Source of the DNA: Hyphomonadaceae bacterium
GTDB taxonomy: Bacteria; Pseudomonadota; Alphaproteobacteria; Caulobacterales; Aquidulcibacteraceae
Length of the DNA stretch: 64,000 bases
Assembly: GCA_016791445.1 (NCBI GenBank)
Contig: JAEUMP010000023.1
Location: forward strand, 1 to 64,000
Direction: 5' to 3'
Part shown: piece by piece, positions 43,577-51,486 of the stretch
Layout of the letters: every line of letters begins with the position of its first letter
Position numbering within the stretch: position 1 is the stretch's first letter
Position numbers and translations under genes: made by a program
Notes under the pieces: model-generated
What the model was told of the DNA's origin: nothing
The model's input: only the letters and a program-made list of their open reading frames with translations
Database searches by the model: none

Positions 43577-43655
43577 GACAAGGCCGCGAACTGGCGATCC
43601 AATTCGGGCATAGCCGTTTCTAAGATGATTCAGAACGTATTGGCAACACAGGGAG

Positions 43656-45263
43656 CTACCCCGCCCGCTCCTTCGTCGCGGTGAAGCGCACCTTCGGGTT
43701 CTTCTCCTGCACGTAGCCGATTTCCCAGGCCGTCTTGCCGAGGAACACCGGTGCGCCGTCGAGGTCTTCGGCGCTCTGGGACTTGTTCTTGTCCATGAAG
43801 GCTTCGAGGTCGGCGTGGCTCTCCGCGCTGATCCAGCGCGCGGCCTGATAGGGCGATTGCTCGAACATCACGTCGAGGCCGTTCTCCGCGCGCAGGCGTT
43901 CTTCCAGCACGTCGAACTGCAGCGCGCCGACCGCGCCGACGATGAGATCGGAGCCGATCACCGGCCGGAAGAGCTGCGTGACGCCCTCCTCCGCCATGCC
44001 TTCCAGCGCCTTCTTCAGGTGCTTCTGCTTCAGCGGATCGGCGACGCGGGCGCGCTTCAGGATTTCCGGCGCGAAATTGGGAATGCCGACATAGGAGACC
44101 TGCCCGCTTTCGCTCAGTGAGTCCCCCACGCGCAATGCGCCGTGGTTCGGCACGCCGATGACGTCGCCGGGAAAGGCCTCGTCGAGAATTTCGCGGTCCT
44201 GCGCCATGAACATCAGCGGCGCATGCACATTCAGCGCCTTGCCGTTCGTCGTCTTCAGCGTCATGCCGCGCCGGAAGCGGCCGGAGACGACGCGCACCAT
44301 CGCCACGCGGTCGCGGTGCTTCGGGTCCATGTTCGCCTGGATCTTGAAGACGAAGCCCGTGACCTCGTTCTTCGACGGCTCCACCATCGTCGCTTCGCCT
44401 TTCGTCACCGCTTTCTGCGTGCGCGGCGGCGGCGCGTAGCCGGCAATGCCGTCGAGCAGTTCGGTGACGCCGAATTTCCGCAGCGCCGAACCGAAGAACA
44501 CCGGCGTCATCGAGCCTTCGCGATAGGCGTCGAGATCGAACGCCGGCAGGCCCGCGCGCGCGAGATCGGATGTCTCGCGCAATTCTTCGAGCTCGCCGTC
44601 CGACATCACTTCCGCGATGTGGTTCGACGCCATCGGCACGAGCTCGGTTTCATGCGTCGTCTTCTCCCCCGCTTCGGGGCGGCGGAAGACGTGGAACTTG
44701 TCGTCGCGCAGATCGAGCATGCCGCGGAAACGCGCGCCCGAGCCCGCGGGCCAGAACACCGGCGCCACGTCGAGCGCGAGCTTCTCGTGCACCTCGTCCA
44801 GGAGCGCGAACGGATCCTGCGCCTCGCGGTCAAGCTTGTTGATGAAGGTGATGATCGGGATGTCGCGCAGGCGGCACACCTCGAAGAGCTTCAGCGTCTG
44901 CGGCTCGATGCCCTTGGCGGCGTCGAGCACCATGATCGCGGAATCCGCGGCGGTGAGCGTGCGGTAGGTGTCTTCGGAGAAGTCCTCGTGGCCGGGCGTG
45001 TCGAGCAGGTTGAACACCACGCCGTCGCGCTCGAAGGTCATCACGCTCGCCGACACCGAAATGCCGCGCTCGCGCTCGATCTTCATCCAGTCCGACCGCG
45101 TGCGCCGCGTCTCTCCGCGCGCGCGCACTTCGCCCGCAAGACGGATCGCGCCGCCCGCAAGCAGCAGATTTTCGGTCAGCGTGGTCTTGCCGGCGTCGGG
45201 GTGCGAGATGATCGCGAACGTGCGGCGCCGGCCCGCTTCGGCGGCGAGGTCATGGACTGTCAT
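43656..45263 (-). CDS. prfC: Peptide chain release factor 3
   Basis: 535 residues, normal for RF3. The GTPase domain has G1 SHPDAGKTTL, G3 DTPGHEDFS and G4 NKLDREAQD; the RF3-specific insert and domains II-III follow (PVIGSDLIVGAVGALQFDVL). RF3 uses GTP to release RF1/RF2 from the ribosome after termination. It is followed on the same strand by the low-GC RT islet, whose insertion may have removed the native downstream sequence. GC content and codon use are native. Confidence 0.96.
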   Translation of the reverse strand: MTVHDLAAEAGRRRTFAIISHPDAGKTTLTENLLLAGGAIRLAGEVRARGETRRTRSDWMKIERERGISVSASVMTFERDGVVFNLLDTPGHEDFSEDTYRTLTAADSAIMVLDAAKGIEPQTLKLFEVCRLRDIPIITFINKLDREAQDPFALLDEVHEKLALDVAPVFWPAGSGARFRGMLDLRDDKFHVFRRPEAGEKTTHETELVPMASNHIAEVMSDGELEELRETSDLARAGLPAFDLDAYREGSMTPVFFGSALRKFGVTELLDGIAGYAPPPRTQKAVTKGEATMVEPSKNEVTGFVFKIQANMDPKHRDRVAMVRVVSGRFRRGMTLKTTNGKALNVHAPLMFMAQDREILDEAFPGDVIGVPNHGALRVGDSLSESGQVSYVGIPNFAPEILKRARVADPLKQKHLKKALEGMAEEGVTQLFRPVIGSDLIVGAVGALQFDVLEERLRAENGLDVMFEQSPYQAARWISAESHADLEAFMDKNKSQSAEDLDGAPVFLGKTAWEIGYVQEKNPKVRFTATKERAG

Positions 45264-45275
45264 GGAGGCGCGCGT

Positions 45276-45689
45276 TTACGCGGAGGCGCGTGTTCCGGCA
45301 AGGTTCGGCGCCTGCTGCGCCAGCGTCCAGACCTGCTGGTTCACGAAGGCGGGATCGGGACCGACGCGGCTCTGATGCACCAGGATGCGCGCCAGCGTCG
45401 TCAGCGGCGCCGAGGCGAGCCGCACCGCCACTTCCTCCGGCCGGCGGATGCGTCCGGGAATGACGAACAGCGCCGCATTGGCCTCGCTCGCGAGCGCGAT
45501 CTCGGCGGCGACCGCGAACGCCACGTCCGGATGCGCGCGCGTGAACGCGCCGGCGGCGAACAGCGCCTCCTGCCCGGCCCGGATCGCGTGCGACAGACGC
45601 GCGCTCGCTGGCGAGCCCCCGCCCGCGCGGGCGAAGGTCTCCCCCGGCAGGCCGAGGTCGAGCACCGTATCGTTCAGCAGGAACAGCAC
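45276..45689 (-). CDS. Conserved hypothetical protein
   Basis: 137 residues, family not recognised. Mostly helical and Ala-rich, soluble, with no signal peptide. Central segments read ALFAAGAFTRAHPDVAFAVA and EANAALFVIPGRIRRPEEVA. It lies 12 bases upstream of prfC on the same strand and may be cotranscribed with it. The ATG at 45689 is the only good start. Nothing in the sequence indicates a reaction. Confidence 0.65.
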   Translation of the reverse strand: MLFLLNDTVLDLGLPGETFARAGGGSPASARLSHAIRAGQEALFAAGAFTRAHPDVAFAVAAEIALASEANAALFVIPGRIRRPEEVAVRLASAPLTTLARILVHQSRVGPDPAFVNQQVWTLAQQAPNLAGTRASA

Positions 45690-45713
45690 GCCGGGAGGCT
45701 ATCGAAAAGAGGT

Positions 45714-45725
45714 TAACGATCGTTA
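45714..45725. promoter_or_regulatory. TAACGATCGTTA palindrome in a divergent promoter
   Basis: A perfect 12-bp palindrome, preceded by GTTA to give GTTAACGATCGTTAC. It lies between the divergent hypothetical gene and the Sel1-repeat gene. It closely resembles the palindrome upstream of the PleC-like kinase at 8648-8663, so both may bind the same regulator. Confidence 0.35.
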
Positions 45726-45782
45726 CGCGTAGGCGCGCGGCGCAAGGCTTGGTAAGGGACGATCGACATCGAGGAGCGACCC

Positions 45783-46736
45783 ATGCCCGAAACCTCCGCC
45801 GGCGGCGCGACGCGCTACATCACGCCGGCGCTGATTGCGGTGGGCGTGATCGCCGCCGCCTACCTGCTTTTCGGCATGCTCAACCCGTCGCGTCCGCCCG
45901 CCGAACCGAAGGCGCCGCTGAGCGAGGCCGCCCAGCTCGGCCCCCGCGAGCGCTACGGCCTGAGCCCGCAGGAGGAAGCCACGCTCTCGCCCGCGGATCT
46001 CGCCGGGCGCGCGCTGTCGAAGTCGAGTCTCGATCTGGTGACGGCGGCGGCGGCGGAAGACCCGTTGAGCGGCGCGGTCCTGTGTTCGGCGCAGTTCACC
46101 GGCGTCGGCGCGCCGCAGGACGATGCGGCGGCGGCGCTGTCGTGTGCGGTCGCCCGCGAGCAGGGTTCGACGCTCGCCACCTTCCTTTTGAGCGAACTGA
46201 CGCGCGTGGGGCGCGGCGGGCTGACCGCCGATGCGCTCGCCGCCGACAACCTGCTGCGCGAGGCCGCGCAGACAGACGCGCGCGCGCAACATGCCCTGGG
46301 CCTCACCATGCGCACATCGCGCTCGATGGAAGGACGCGCCCTGTTCGAAAGGTGCGCCGCGCAGGGCATGCACGACTGCCAGTTCGAACTCGCGCGCATG
46401 CGCCAACTCGGGCTTGGCGGTCCACGCGATACCGCAGCGGCGCTCAAGACCTACCAGACGCTCACCGAAGTCGCCTTCCATGCCGCCGGCACGCGCGAAT
46501 ACGGCCGCATGCATCTCACCGGCGAAGGCTTGCCGGCGCGCAACGTCGCGCGCGGCGTCGATCTCCTGAAGCGCGCCGGAGTGCTTGAGGACGCCGAGGC
46601 GAGTTTCCTGCTCGGCGAACAGGCGGAGAAAGGCGAAGGCGTGCCGAAGGAAGAAGCGCTCGCCCACTACCGCCGCGCGCTGGAGCGCGGCTACGCGCCG
46701 GCGCAGGAAGCGGTGACAAGGCTGAGTTCGCGGTGA
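45783..46736 (+). CDS. Membrane-anchored Sel1-repeat protein
   Basis: 317 residues. One N-terminal membrane helix (about 14-34) precedes a periplasmic domain of Sel1-like TPR repeats (for example DARAQHALGLTMRTSRSMEG, MHDCQFELARMRQLGLGGPR, ASFLLGEQAEKGEGVPKEEA and LAHYRRALERGYAPAQEAVT). Sel1 repeats mediate protein-protein contacts, often in envelope signalling or secretion. No enzyme domain is present. ATG at 45783 follows GAGGAGCGACCC. Partner unknown. Confidence 0.82.
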   Translation: MPETSAGGATRYITPALIAVGVIAAAYLLFGMLNPSRPPAEPKAPLSEAAQLGPRERYGLSPQEEATLSPADLAGRALSKSSLDLVTAAAAEDPLSGAVLCSAQFTGVGAPQDDAAAALSCAVAREQGSTLATFLLSELTRVGRGGLTADALAADNLLREAAQTDARAQHALGLTMRTSRSMEGRALFERCAAQGMHDCQFELARMRQLGLGGPRDTAAALKTYQTLTEVAFHAAGTREYGRMHLTGEGLPARNVARGVDLLKRAGVLEDAEASFLLGEQAEKGEGVPKEEALAHYRRALERGYAPAQEAVTRLSSR

Positions 46737-46813
46737 CTCCCTTCTCCCCCGCGAGGCGGGGAAGGTGTCGACGAAGTCGACGGATGAGGGGGCGTCTCGG
46801 CGATTAGCCATTG

Positions 46814-46935
46814 CCGTCATTCCGGGGCGCGCGGAGCGCGAACCCGGAACGCAGGAGTTCAAGCGAACCGTCTAACCCGGTCCCCTGGGTTCCGGCTCTC
46901 CGCAAAGCGTTGCTTTGCTCCGGCCGGAATGACGG
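46814..46935. repeat. Palindromic repeat with CCGTCATTCCGG ends
   Basis: CCGTCATTCCGG at 46814-46825 pairs perfectly with CCGGAATGACGG at 46924-46935, enclosing about 98 bases with further inverted pieces. This end motif is a common dispersed repeat in alphaproteobacterial genomes. It fills the 338-bp gap between the Sel1 and membrane-protein genes. The first part of the gap (46741-46790) holds another CTTCTCCCCCGCGAGG-type palindrome. No gene is visible. Confidence 0.65.
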
Positions 46936-47074
46936 AGTCCAGTTCTCGCCAATTGCGATCATCGCCCTCTGCTTCGCCGGTGTCGGCTTTGTGGACAATT
47001 CCTCCGCTCGCGAACGCCAGAGCCAGTTCACAGGAAATCGCCGAAGCCGCCACTCAGCGCCAAAGGAAAGGCGC

Positions 47075-47854
47075 TCACTGCTGCGGAAGGTGTTGAACGA
47101 ATGGATCGATCTTCTCAGCCGGCGTTCCGGCGGTGATGAGCGCCACGATGTCGCCCGTTATCGGCGAGCGGCCTGCAACCTCCGTTGTCACACCGGTCAG
47201 GATCAGCGCCCCCAGTCCCCACCACCATGCCGGATGGACACGCCGATCACGCAGCCAGTCCGCCGCAATGCCGGCCAGCGGGAAGAAAAGGATGGCGATC
47301 GCCGGAATGAGGCTCATGGATTGGGCCAGCACCGCGTCCGGCGTCAGCCGATTGAACGGCGTGACGACAAGGGCGGCCATGCCGCAGAACATCAGCCGGC
47401 GATGCCAATCCGTCCGCTTGCGCAGCCTGATCGCGGCGATGGTGAGCGCTGCAAATGCAACGAGCGCCATCAGGTTCATCGTCATGAAGTACGCATAGGT
47501 CCAGAACGGCGGCACCGCGGCGTTGCGCATCATCCGGAACAGGATCAATGCGCCGAGGATGAGCAAGACCGGCATCAACACCGCGCCGATCCATCCCAAC
47601 CGCTTGTGCAGATGTACGCGCCCGGTCGTCGCCAGGGTCACCTGCAGCATGAAGAACCCGACCCACGCCATGAACGCCACACCATGCACATGCACCGGCC
47701 ATGGCGCGGCGAAGGTGGAGATGCCGCGCAGATAGAGCGTCAAGAACCCTGCGACGATCAGTGTAACCATGACCGCGGACGCGATCAGAAAAAATCGTCC
47801 GTCGTCCGCGGGGCTGTAGTCAGATTGAATCGGCGTTTCTGAGGTTGCAGCCAT
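47075..47854 (-). CDS. Conserved seven-span membrane protein
   Basis: 259 residues with about seven membrane helices. The conserved His-rich sequence PVHVHGVAFMAWVGFFMLQV plus GRVHLHKRLGWIGAVLMPVL places it with uncharacterised integral membrane proteins, often annotated as DUF2306-like. The paired histidines could bind haem or metal, which is an inference. It is transcribed toward the repeat element, and the ester-cyclase-like gene follows 54 bases upstream on the same strand. Function unknown. Confidence 0.72.
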   Translation of the reverse strand: MAATSETPIQSDYSPADDGRFFLIASAVMVTLIVAGFLTLYLRGISTFAAPWPVHVHGVAFMAWVGFFMLQVTLATTGRVHLHKRLGWIGAVLMPVLLILGALILFRMMRNAAVPPFWTYAYFMTMNLMALVAFAALTIAAIRLRKRTDWHRRLMFCGMAALVVTPFNRLTPDAVLAQSMSLIPAIAILFFPLAGIAADWLRDRRVHPAWWWGLGALILTGVTTEVAGRSPITGDIVALITAGTPAEKIDPFVQHLPQQ

Positions 47855-47908
47855 GATGCCTCGATGTTGGACTGTCGGCGCCGGCGAAGACTTGCAGCGG
47901 AGCCGTCC

Positions 47909-48355
47909 CTAACCCCAGGTCGAAAGCGACCCTCGGTCAGGCGATGCGCTTGCACTTTCGCTTTGCCCGGACGGTTTGAGGATTTCCCAGGTATTCCATT
48001 CCTCGCGGAGTTTCCCGTTTCGGATGACGGCCAGGTTGATGCCGAGCATCGTCACGGGTTCGCCGGTCTCGCGCATTCTGACGTGCGCGGTCATTCGGGT
48101 GGCGACTTTGTCGCCCTCGACAAACTGGTCTTCGATCAAGAAGGAGTCCGGGCTGTAATCGAAGATCGCGTGGAAATTGATGATGCTTTTCCGGAACTCG
48201 GCGAGATCGCGTGTGCCTGCAGCTGTATGTCCGACATAGTCGGGCGCGACGAACTTCTCGAGGTCATCCACGGACCCTCGAGCGTAGATGTCAACCAGAC
48301 TGCGGAAAACCGCTCTCTTGGCCTCGGGCGACTCCTTCGCGACTTCGTTCGTCAT
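47909..48355 (-). CDS. SnoaL-like ester cyclase family protein
   Basis: 148 residues with the SnoaL/NTF2-like fold. An N-terminal helix is followed by FVAPDYVGHTAAGTRDLAEF, FHAIFDYSPDSFLIEDQFVE, then MLGINLAVIRNGKLREEWNT. The His in YVGHT and the Asp in FDYSPD fit the polyketide cyclase/ester cyclase subgroup, often annotated as predicted SnoaL-like aldol condensation enzymes. The ATG at 48355 has GGAGGG nine bases upstream; the longer upstream frame is not supported. Substrate unknown. Confidence 0.78.
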   Translation of the reverse strand: MTNEVAKESPEAKRAVFRSLVDIYARGSVDDLEKFVAPDYVGHTAAGTRDLAEFRKSIINFHAIFDYSPDSFLIEDQFVEGDKVATRMTAHVRMRETGEPVTMLGINLAVIRNGKLREEWNTWEILKPSGQSESASASPDRGSLSTWG

Positions 48356-48570
48356 GCCTTCAACCCTCCCGATCCACCCCGCACCAAGCTCCGAACCTTG
48401 GCCATCGACGCTCGGAAGATAGCTGCGAACCACGAGGTCACAACAGAATCGAATGCCGGGGGAATTGCCCATCCTCGAAATCGACGGCGCGGCGTGCCGG
48501 TCTTCCCGTGCGTTCCGACAATTCGCGGGCGCTGTCAGACCGTGCGCAATGGCCAATAGCGGCCCCCGCC

Positions 48571-48918
48571 TCACCCCGCCCCCTTATCCACCGGCTCCGT
48601 CAGGAACGTCCGCCCGGCGCGATCCTCGATCTCGATGATCCACACGTCCGGATCGTTCTCCGCGCGTTTGCGCGCATAGGCGTCGACCGCGCCTTCGTCA
48701 TGTCCCAGGGGACCCGCCGAGAGATCGAGCCAGATGCGGTCGCCGTCGCCATTGCGCGCCTGCGAGTAGAGTCGCGCGCGACCGTCGAGCGTGGCCACCT
48801 TCACCAGCACTGCGCCTGCATCATTGTCGCCGCGCCGGGCGACCGTCGCGAAGGCGCCGGCGCTTTCCGCGCGGCGGATGAGGGCAGACGCCCAGAAGCC
48901 GGTCTTCAATTCGTCCAT
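48571..48918 (-). CDS. DUF1491 family protein
   Basis: 115 residues, matching the size of DUF1491, a small alphaproteobacterial family. Diagnostic pieces are LKTGFWASALIRRAESAGAF and DPDVWIIEIEDRAGRTFLTE. Cytoplasmic alpha/beta protein without catalytic motifs. It lies divergent to the secreted hypothetical protein, 42 bases away. Function unknown across the family. Confidence 0.82.
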   Translation of the reverse strand: MDELKTGFWASALIRRAESAGAFATVARRGDNDAGAVLVKVATLDGRARLYSQARNGDGDRIWLDLSAGPLGHDEGAVDAYARKRAENDPDVWIIEIEDRAGRTFLTEPVDKGAG

Positions 48919-48960
48919 GCCTTCACCTTACCGCAAGCACGCCCGGGTTAGAGAGGCCGG

Positions 48961-49806
48961 ATGCGCGCCTTCGTCCTCGCCGCCCTCTTTCTTGCCTGCG
49001 CCGGCCCTGCGGCGGCGGCAGGCGCGGAGGTGTTGTTCGCCGAGCGCAGCGCGCTGCTGGCGGCCGACCGGCGCTGCGACCTGTTCTCGCCGCAACTCCG
49101 CCAGGCGCTCGAAGCCTCCACCTTCCAGGCGCGCGGCGTGCTGCTGCGGTCCGGCTGGACGGCGGCCCGCGCCGATGCGCTCGCCCGGGGCGCCGCCCGC
49201 GATGTCTCCAACCGCCGCTGCGACGACCCCGTCCTCGCCCGCGCCGCCGCCGACGCCCGCGCCGGCTTTTCCGGCTGGACCCGCACGATGGGCATGACCT
49301 TTCCGGGCGGCGAACGCGTCTGGTCGGCCCGGCGCGCGGCCGATCCGCAAGGCTTCTACATCCGCCAGGACATCCCCGGCCCCCGCCCCGCCGTGTTCGG
49401 CGTGCGCCGGGTCGGCGACGGCGGCTCGTTGATGCTGGTCATGCCGCTGCGCCCGGGCGAGGCTGTCCCCGCGACGGCGCGGCTCTCCTTCCGCGACACC
49501 GCCAGCGCGCCCCGCTCCATCGCCGACACGCCCGGACGCACCGGCCATGGCCTCGCGAGCCTCGCCGCGTCGCCCGCCACCGCCCGCGTGACCCACGCCT
49601 CGGCCCGCGCCGTCGAGACCGGCGAGCGCGGCGCCCGCGCGGTCGTCTTCACCTTCCCGGACGCCACGCTCTACGCGATGAAGGGCCTCGACCCGCGTGA
49701 GGCCATGACGCTGACCCTCGACGGGCGGACGCCCATCACCCTCTACGTCGAAGTCGGCGACATCGCCGCCGCCCACGCCTTCCTCGCAGCGGAGGCGGTG
49801 GGATAA
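48961..49806 (+). CDS. Hypothetical secreted protein
   Basis: 281 residues. The signal peptide is MRAFVLAALFLACAGPAAAA, with cleavage near AGA. Two cysteines in RRCDLFS and RRCDD could form a disulphide. The first half is helical and the second beta-rich, with a repeated PGRTGHG and ALDPREAMTL-like pattern. No known family recognised. The ATG at 48961 is set by the signal peptide. It lies upstream of hdaB but has its own direction and a leader between. Periplasmic location is predicted; function unknown. Confidence 0.66.
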   Translation: MRAFVLAALFLACAGPAAAAGAEVLFAERSALLAADRRCDLFSPQLRQALEASTFQARGVLLRSGWTAARADALARGAARDVSNRRCDDPVLARAAADARAGFSGWTRTMGMTFPGGERVWSARRAADPQGFYIRQDIPGPRPAVFGVRRVGDGGSLMLVMPLRPGEAVPATARLSFRDTASAPRSIADTPGRTGHGLASLAASPATARVTHASARAVETGERGARAVVFTFPDATLYAMKGLDPREAMTLTLDGRTPITLYVEVGDIAAAHAFLAAEAVG

Positions 49807-49853
49807 ACCCTGTCATAGGCTCTTTTTCTTATCCTAGGAATATGAAATAACTC

Positions 49854-49884
49854 CTCTCACGGGGCCGTTCGGGCTCCGGGAGAG
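49854..49884 (+). promoter_or_regulatory. Leader hairpin covering the hdaB ribosome-binding site
   Basis: CTCTC at 49854-49858 pairs with GAGAG at 49880-49884, and the inner GGGGCC/GGGCTCC segments extend the stem. The Shine-Dalgarno-like GGGAGAG sits in the 3' arm, a few bases before the hdaB ATG. An AT-rich stretch (about 49822-49850) upstream may be the promoter. The fold would limit ribosome access, suggesting translational control. Confidence 0.4.
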
Positions 49885-49888
49885 ACAC

Positions 49889-50266
49889 ATGCAGACGGAA
49901 ACCATCCTTCCCGACCCTGGCGATTTCGCCCCGGTCATCGCCCCGCCGGCGCCGCAGCCCGACCCGCGCCTCGTGCTCGTTGCGGGCCTCCTGCAGTTCG
50001 CGACAGGCGTCAGCGCCGATCTGGTGATCGATGTGCGCCACAAGGGGCGCGCAGCGACGCGCGTCCGCCACATCGCCATGTACCTGTTCGCGACCGTTTA
50101 CGGAGAGGCCGCGCACCGCACGGCCGCACTCTTCGGACGGGACCGCTCGACGGTGCTGCACGCCTTGCGCCGCATCGAGGAGGACCGCTCCAACCCCGCC
50201 TTCGACGCCTGGCTCGGCGGCCTCGAGACCGCGCTCTTCGCCGCCCCCCGGGGAGGCCGCGCATGA
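49889..50266 (+). CDS. hdaB: HdaB-like protein (stand-alone DnaA domain IV)
   Basis: 125 residues. The C-terminal 75 residues match DnaA domain IV: RVRHIAMYLFATVYGEAAHR then FGRDRSTVLHALRRIEEDR, the helix-turn-helix signature used to bind DnaA boxes. The AAA+ domain is absent. HdaB in Caulobacter is known as a DnaA-related protein that counteracts RIDA (DnaA inactivation by HdaA) and stimulates replication initiation. ATG at 49889 follows CGGGAGAGACAC. Its stop overlaps the start of the downstream DUF6456-like gene (ATGA). Confidence 0.75.
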   Translation: MQTETILPDPGDFAPVIAPPAPQPDPRLVLVAGLLQFATGVSADLVIDVRHKGRAATRVRHIAMYLFATVYGEAAHRTAALFGRDRSTVLHALRRIEEDRSNPAFDAWLGGLETALFAAPRGGRA

Positions 50267-51048
50267 TCGAAAGTGGTCACGATGGAAAAATTGTCGAGCG
50301 CGCCGAGCTCGCCCTCCTCCGCCGCCAGCGCGCGCTGGCGCGGCTGGGCCTCAAGGGCGCCCTGCTCGCGCCGGAGCGCACCGGGCGGATGCTCGGCGTC
50401 TTTCCGAAGGGCGACCGCCGCCGCCGGCCGCTGGCGCGGCTGAGCCGGGAGGACGTGCGGGCGCTGTTGGCGGACGGGGCGCTCGCGCCGGCGGGTTTCG
50501 CCGATACCTACCGCCTGACGCCTGCGGGCGCGGTCCGCACCCTGCGCGAGAAGGCCGAGCGCGAACCGTGGCGGGTCCAGCACGGCGACCTCGAAGAACG
50601 GCTGGTCATGGCCGACGACGGCGTGATGCGCGCCGTCTGGGGCGAACCGCGCGACGGCGCCTTCGCGCGCATCACGAAGGTCGTCGAGAAGGGCTTTTTC
50701 GAGCGTCGCGAGATCGCGGCCGCGCAGCGGCTGCAGGAAGACTGGGAGCGCGGGCAATTCGGACTTTCCGCCGGATCGGATTGGACGGCGCCGCCTTTCG
50801 GATCGGCGGCGCGCGGCGCGGGCGGCGCGCAGGAGCGCGCGCTTGCGTCCGCCATCGACGCGCGGCGGCGGGTCGAACGGGCGCTGGGCGGCTTGCCCGT
50901 GTCTCTTGCGAGCGCGGTGCGCGCGGCGTGTCTCGAGGGTTCAGGTCTCGCCGATCTCGAACGCGCGCGGCGCTGGCCGACGCTGTCGGGCAAGCGCGTG
51001 CTGAAACTCGGTCTCGCGCTGCTTGCGGATCACTACGGCATCGGCTGA
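50263..51048 (+). CDS. DUF6456-like protein coupled to hdaB
   Basis: 261 residues. The N-terminal 100 residues are helical with a likely winged-helix element (LSREDVRALLADGALAPAGF, then YRLTPAGAVRTLREKAE). The C-terminal domain (about 170-261) carries LPVSLASAVRAACLEGSGLA and WPTLSGKRVLKLGLALLADH, resembling DUF6456. ATG overlaps the hdaB stop as ATGA. The pairing suggests a DNA-replication or cell-cycle role, as inference. It ends 16 bases into the convergent sufE. Confidence 0.72.
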   Translation: MIESGHDGKIVERAELALLRRQRALARLGLKGALLAPERTGRMLGVFPKGDRRRRPLARLSREDVRALLADGALAPAGFADTYRLTPAGAVRTLREKAEREPWRVQHGDLEERLVMADDGVMRAVWGEPRDGAFARITKVVEKGFFERREIAAAQRLQEDWERGQFGLSAGSDWTAPPFGSAARGAGGAQERALASAIDARRRVERALGGLPVSLASAVRAACLEGSGLADLERARRWPTLSGKRVLKLGLALLADHYGIG

Positions 51049-51455
51049 GCGGCTTCCGCGCGGATGCGCTGGATCATCGCGTGGAGCCCGTTCGACCGCT
51101 GCGCGGTGAGAGCATCCGCAAGGCCGAGACGCGCGGCGAGCGCCTTGGGATCGACGGACAGGATCTCCTGCGGCGTGCGCCCGGAATAGACCTGGAGCAG
51201 GACAGCGATCAGACCCTTCACGAGAAACGCATCGGACTCCCCGCGGAAATGCAGCCGTCCGTCGCGCCGTTCCGGCACGATCCACACCTGGCTCGCGCAG
51301 CCGCGCACCTTCGTCGCCTCGTTGCGCTCCGCGTCGGCGAGCGGCGGCATCCGCTTGCCGAGGTCGATCAGATACGAAAAGCGCTCCTCCCAGTCCGGGA
51401 GGAGCGCGAGATCGTCTTCGAGGGCGGCGATCGCCGCGTCGATGGTGTCGGTCAT
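51033..51455 (-). CDS. sufE: SufE sulphur acceptor protein
   Basis: 140 residues with the SufE/CsdE fold. The active-site Cys is in VRGCASQVW, preceded by SYLIDLGKRMPPL. SufE takes persulphide from the desulphurase SufS and passes it to the SUF scaffold for iron-sulphur cluster assembly. It lies alone here, away from the sufBCD operon, as in several Alphaproteobacteria. It is convergent with the DUF6456-like gene and the two coding ends overlap by 16 bases. Confidence 0.93.
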   Translation of the reverse strand: MTDTIDAAIAALEDDLALLPDWEERFSYLIDLGKRMPPLADAERNEATKVRGCASQVWIVPERRDGRLHFRGESDAFLVKGLIAVLLQVYSGRTPQEILSVDPKALAARLGLADALTAQRSNGLHAMIQRIRAEAAQPMP

Positions 51456-51486
51456 GCGCCTAGATAGGCGCGCACGGCCGCCGGGC

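Noticed and set aside
41873..43655. Group II intron with its RT
   Set aside because: No maturase or HNH domain in the protein, and no domain V-like hairpin downstream: the RT stop lies directly on the neighbouring gene's stop codon.
41873..43655. Classical retron
   Set aside because: The VTG/NAxxH features after the YADD motif of retron RTs are not seen, and I could not find a convincing msr-msd fold. It is kept only as an alternative.
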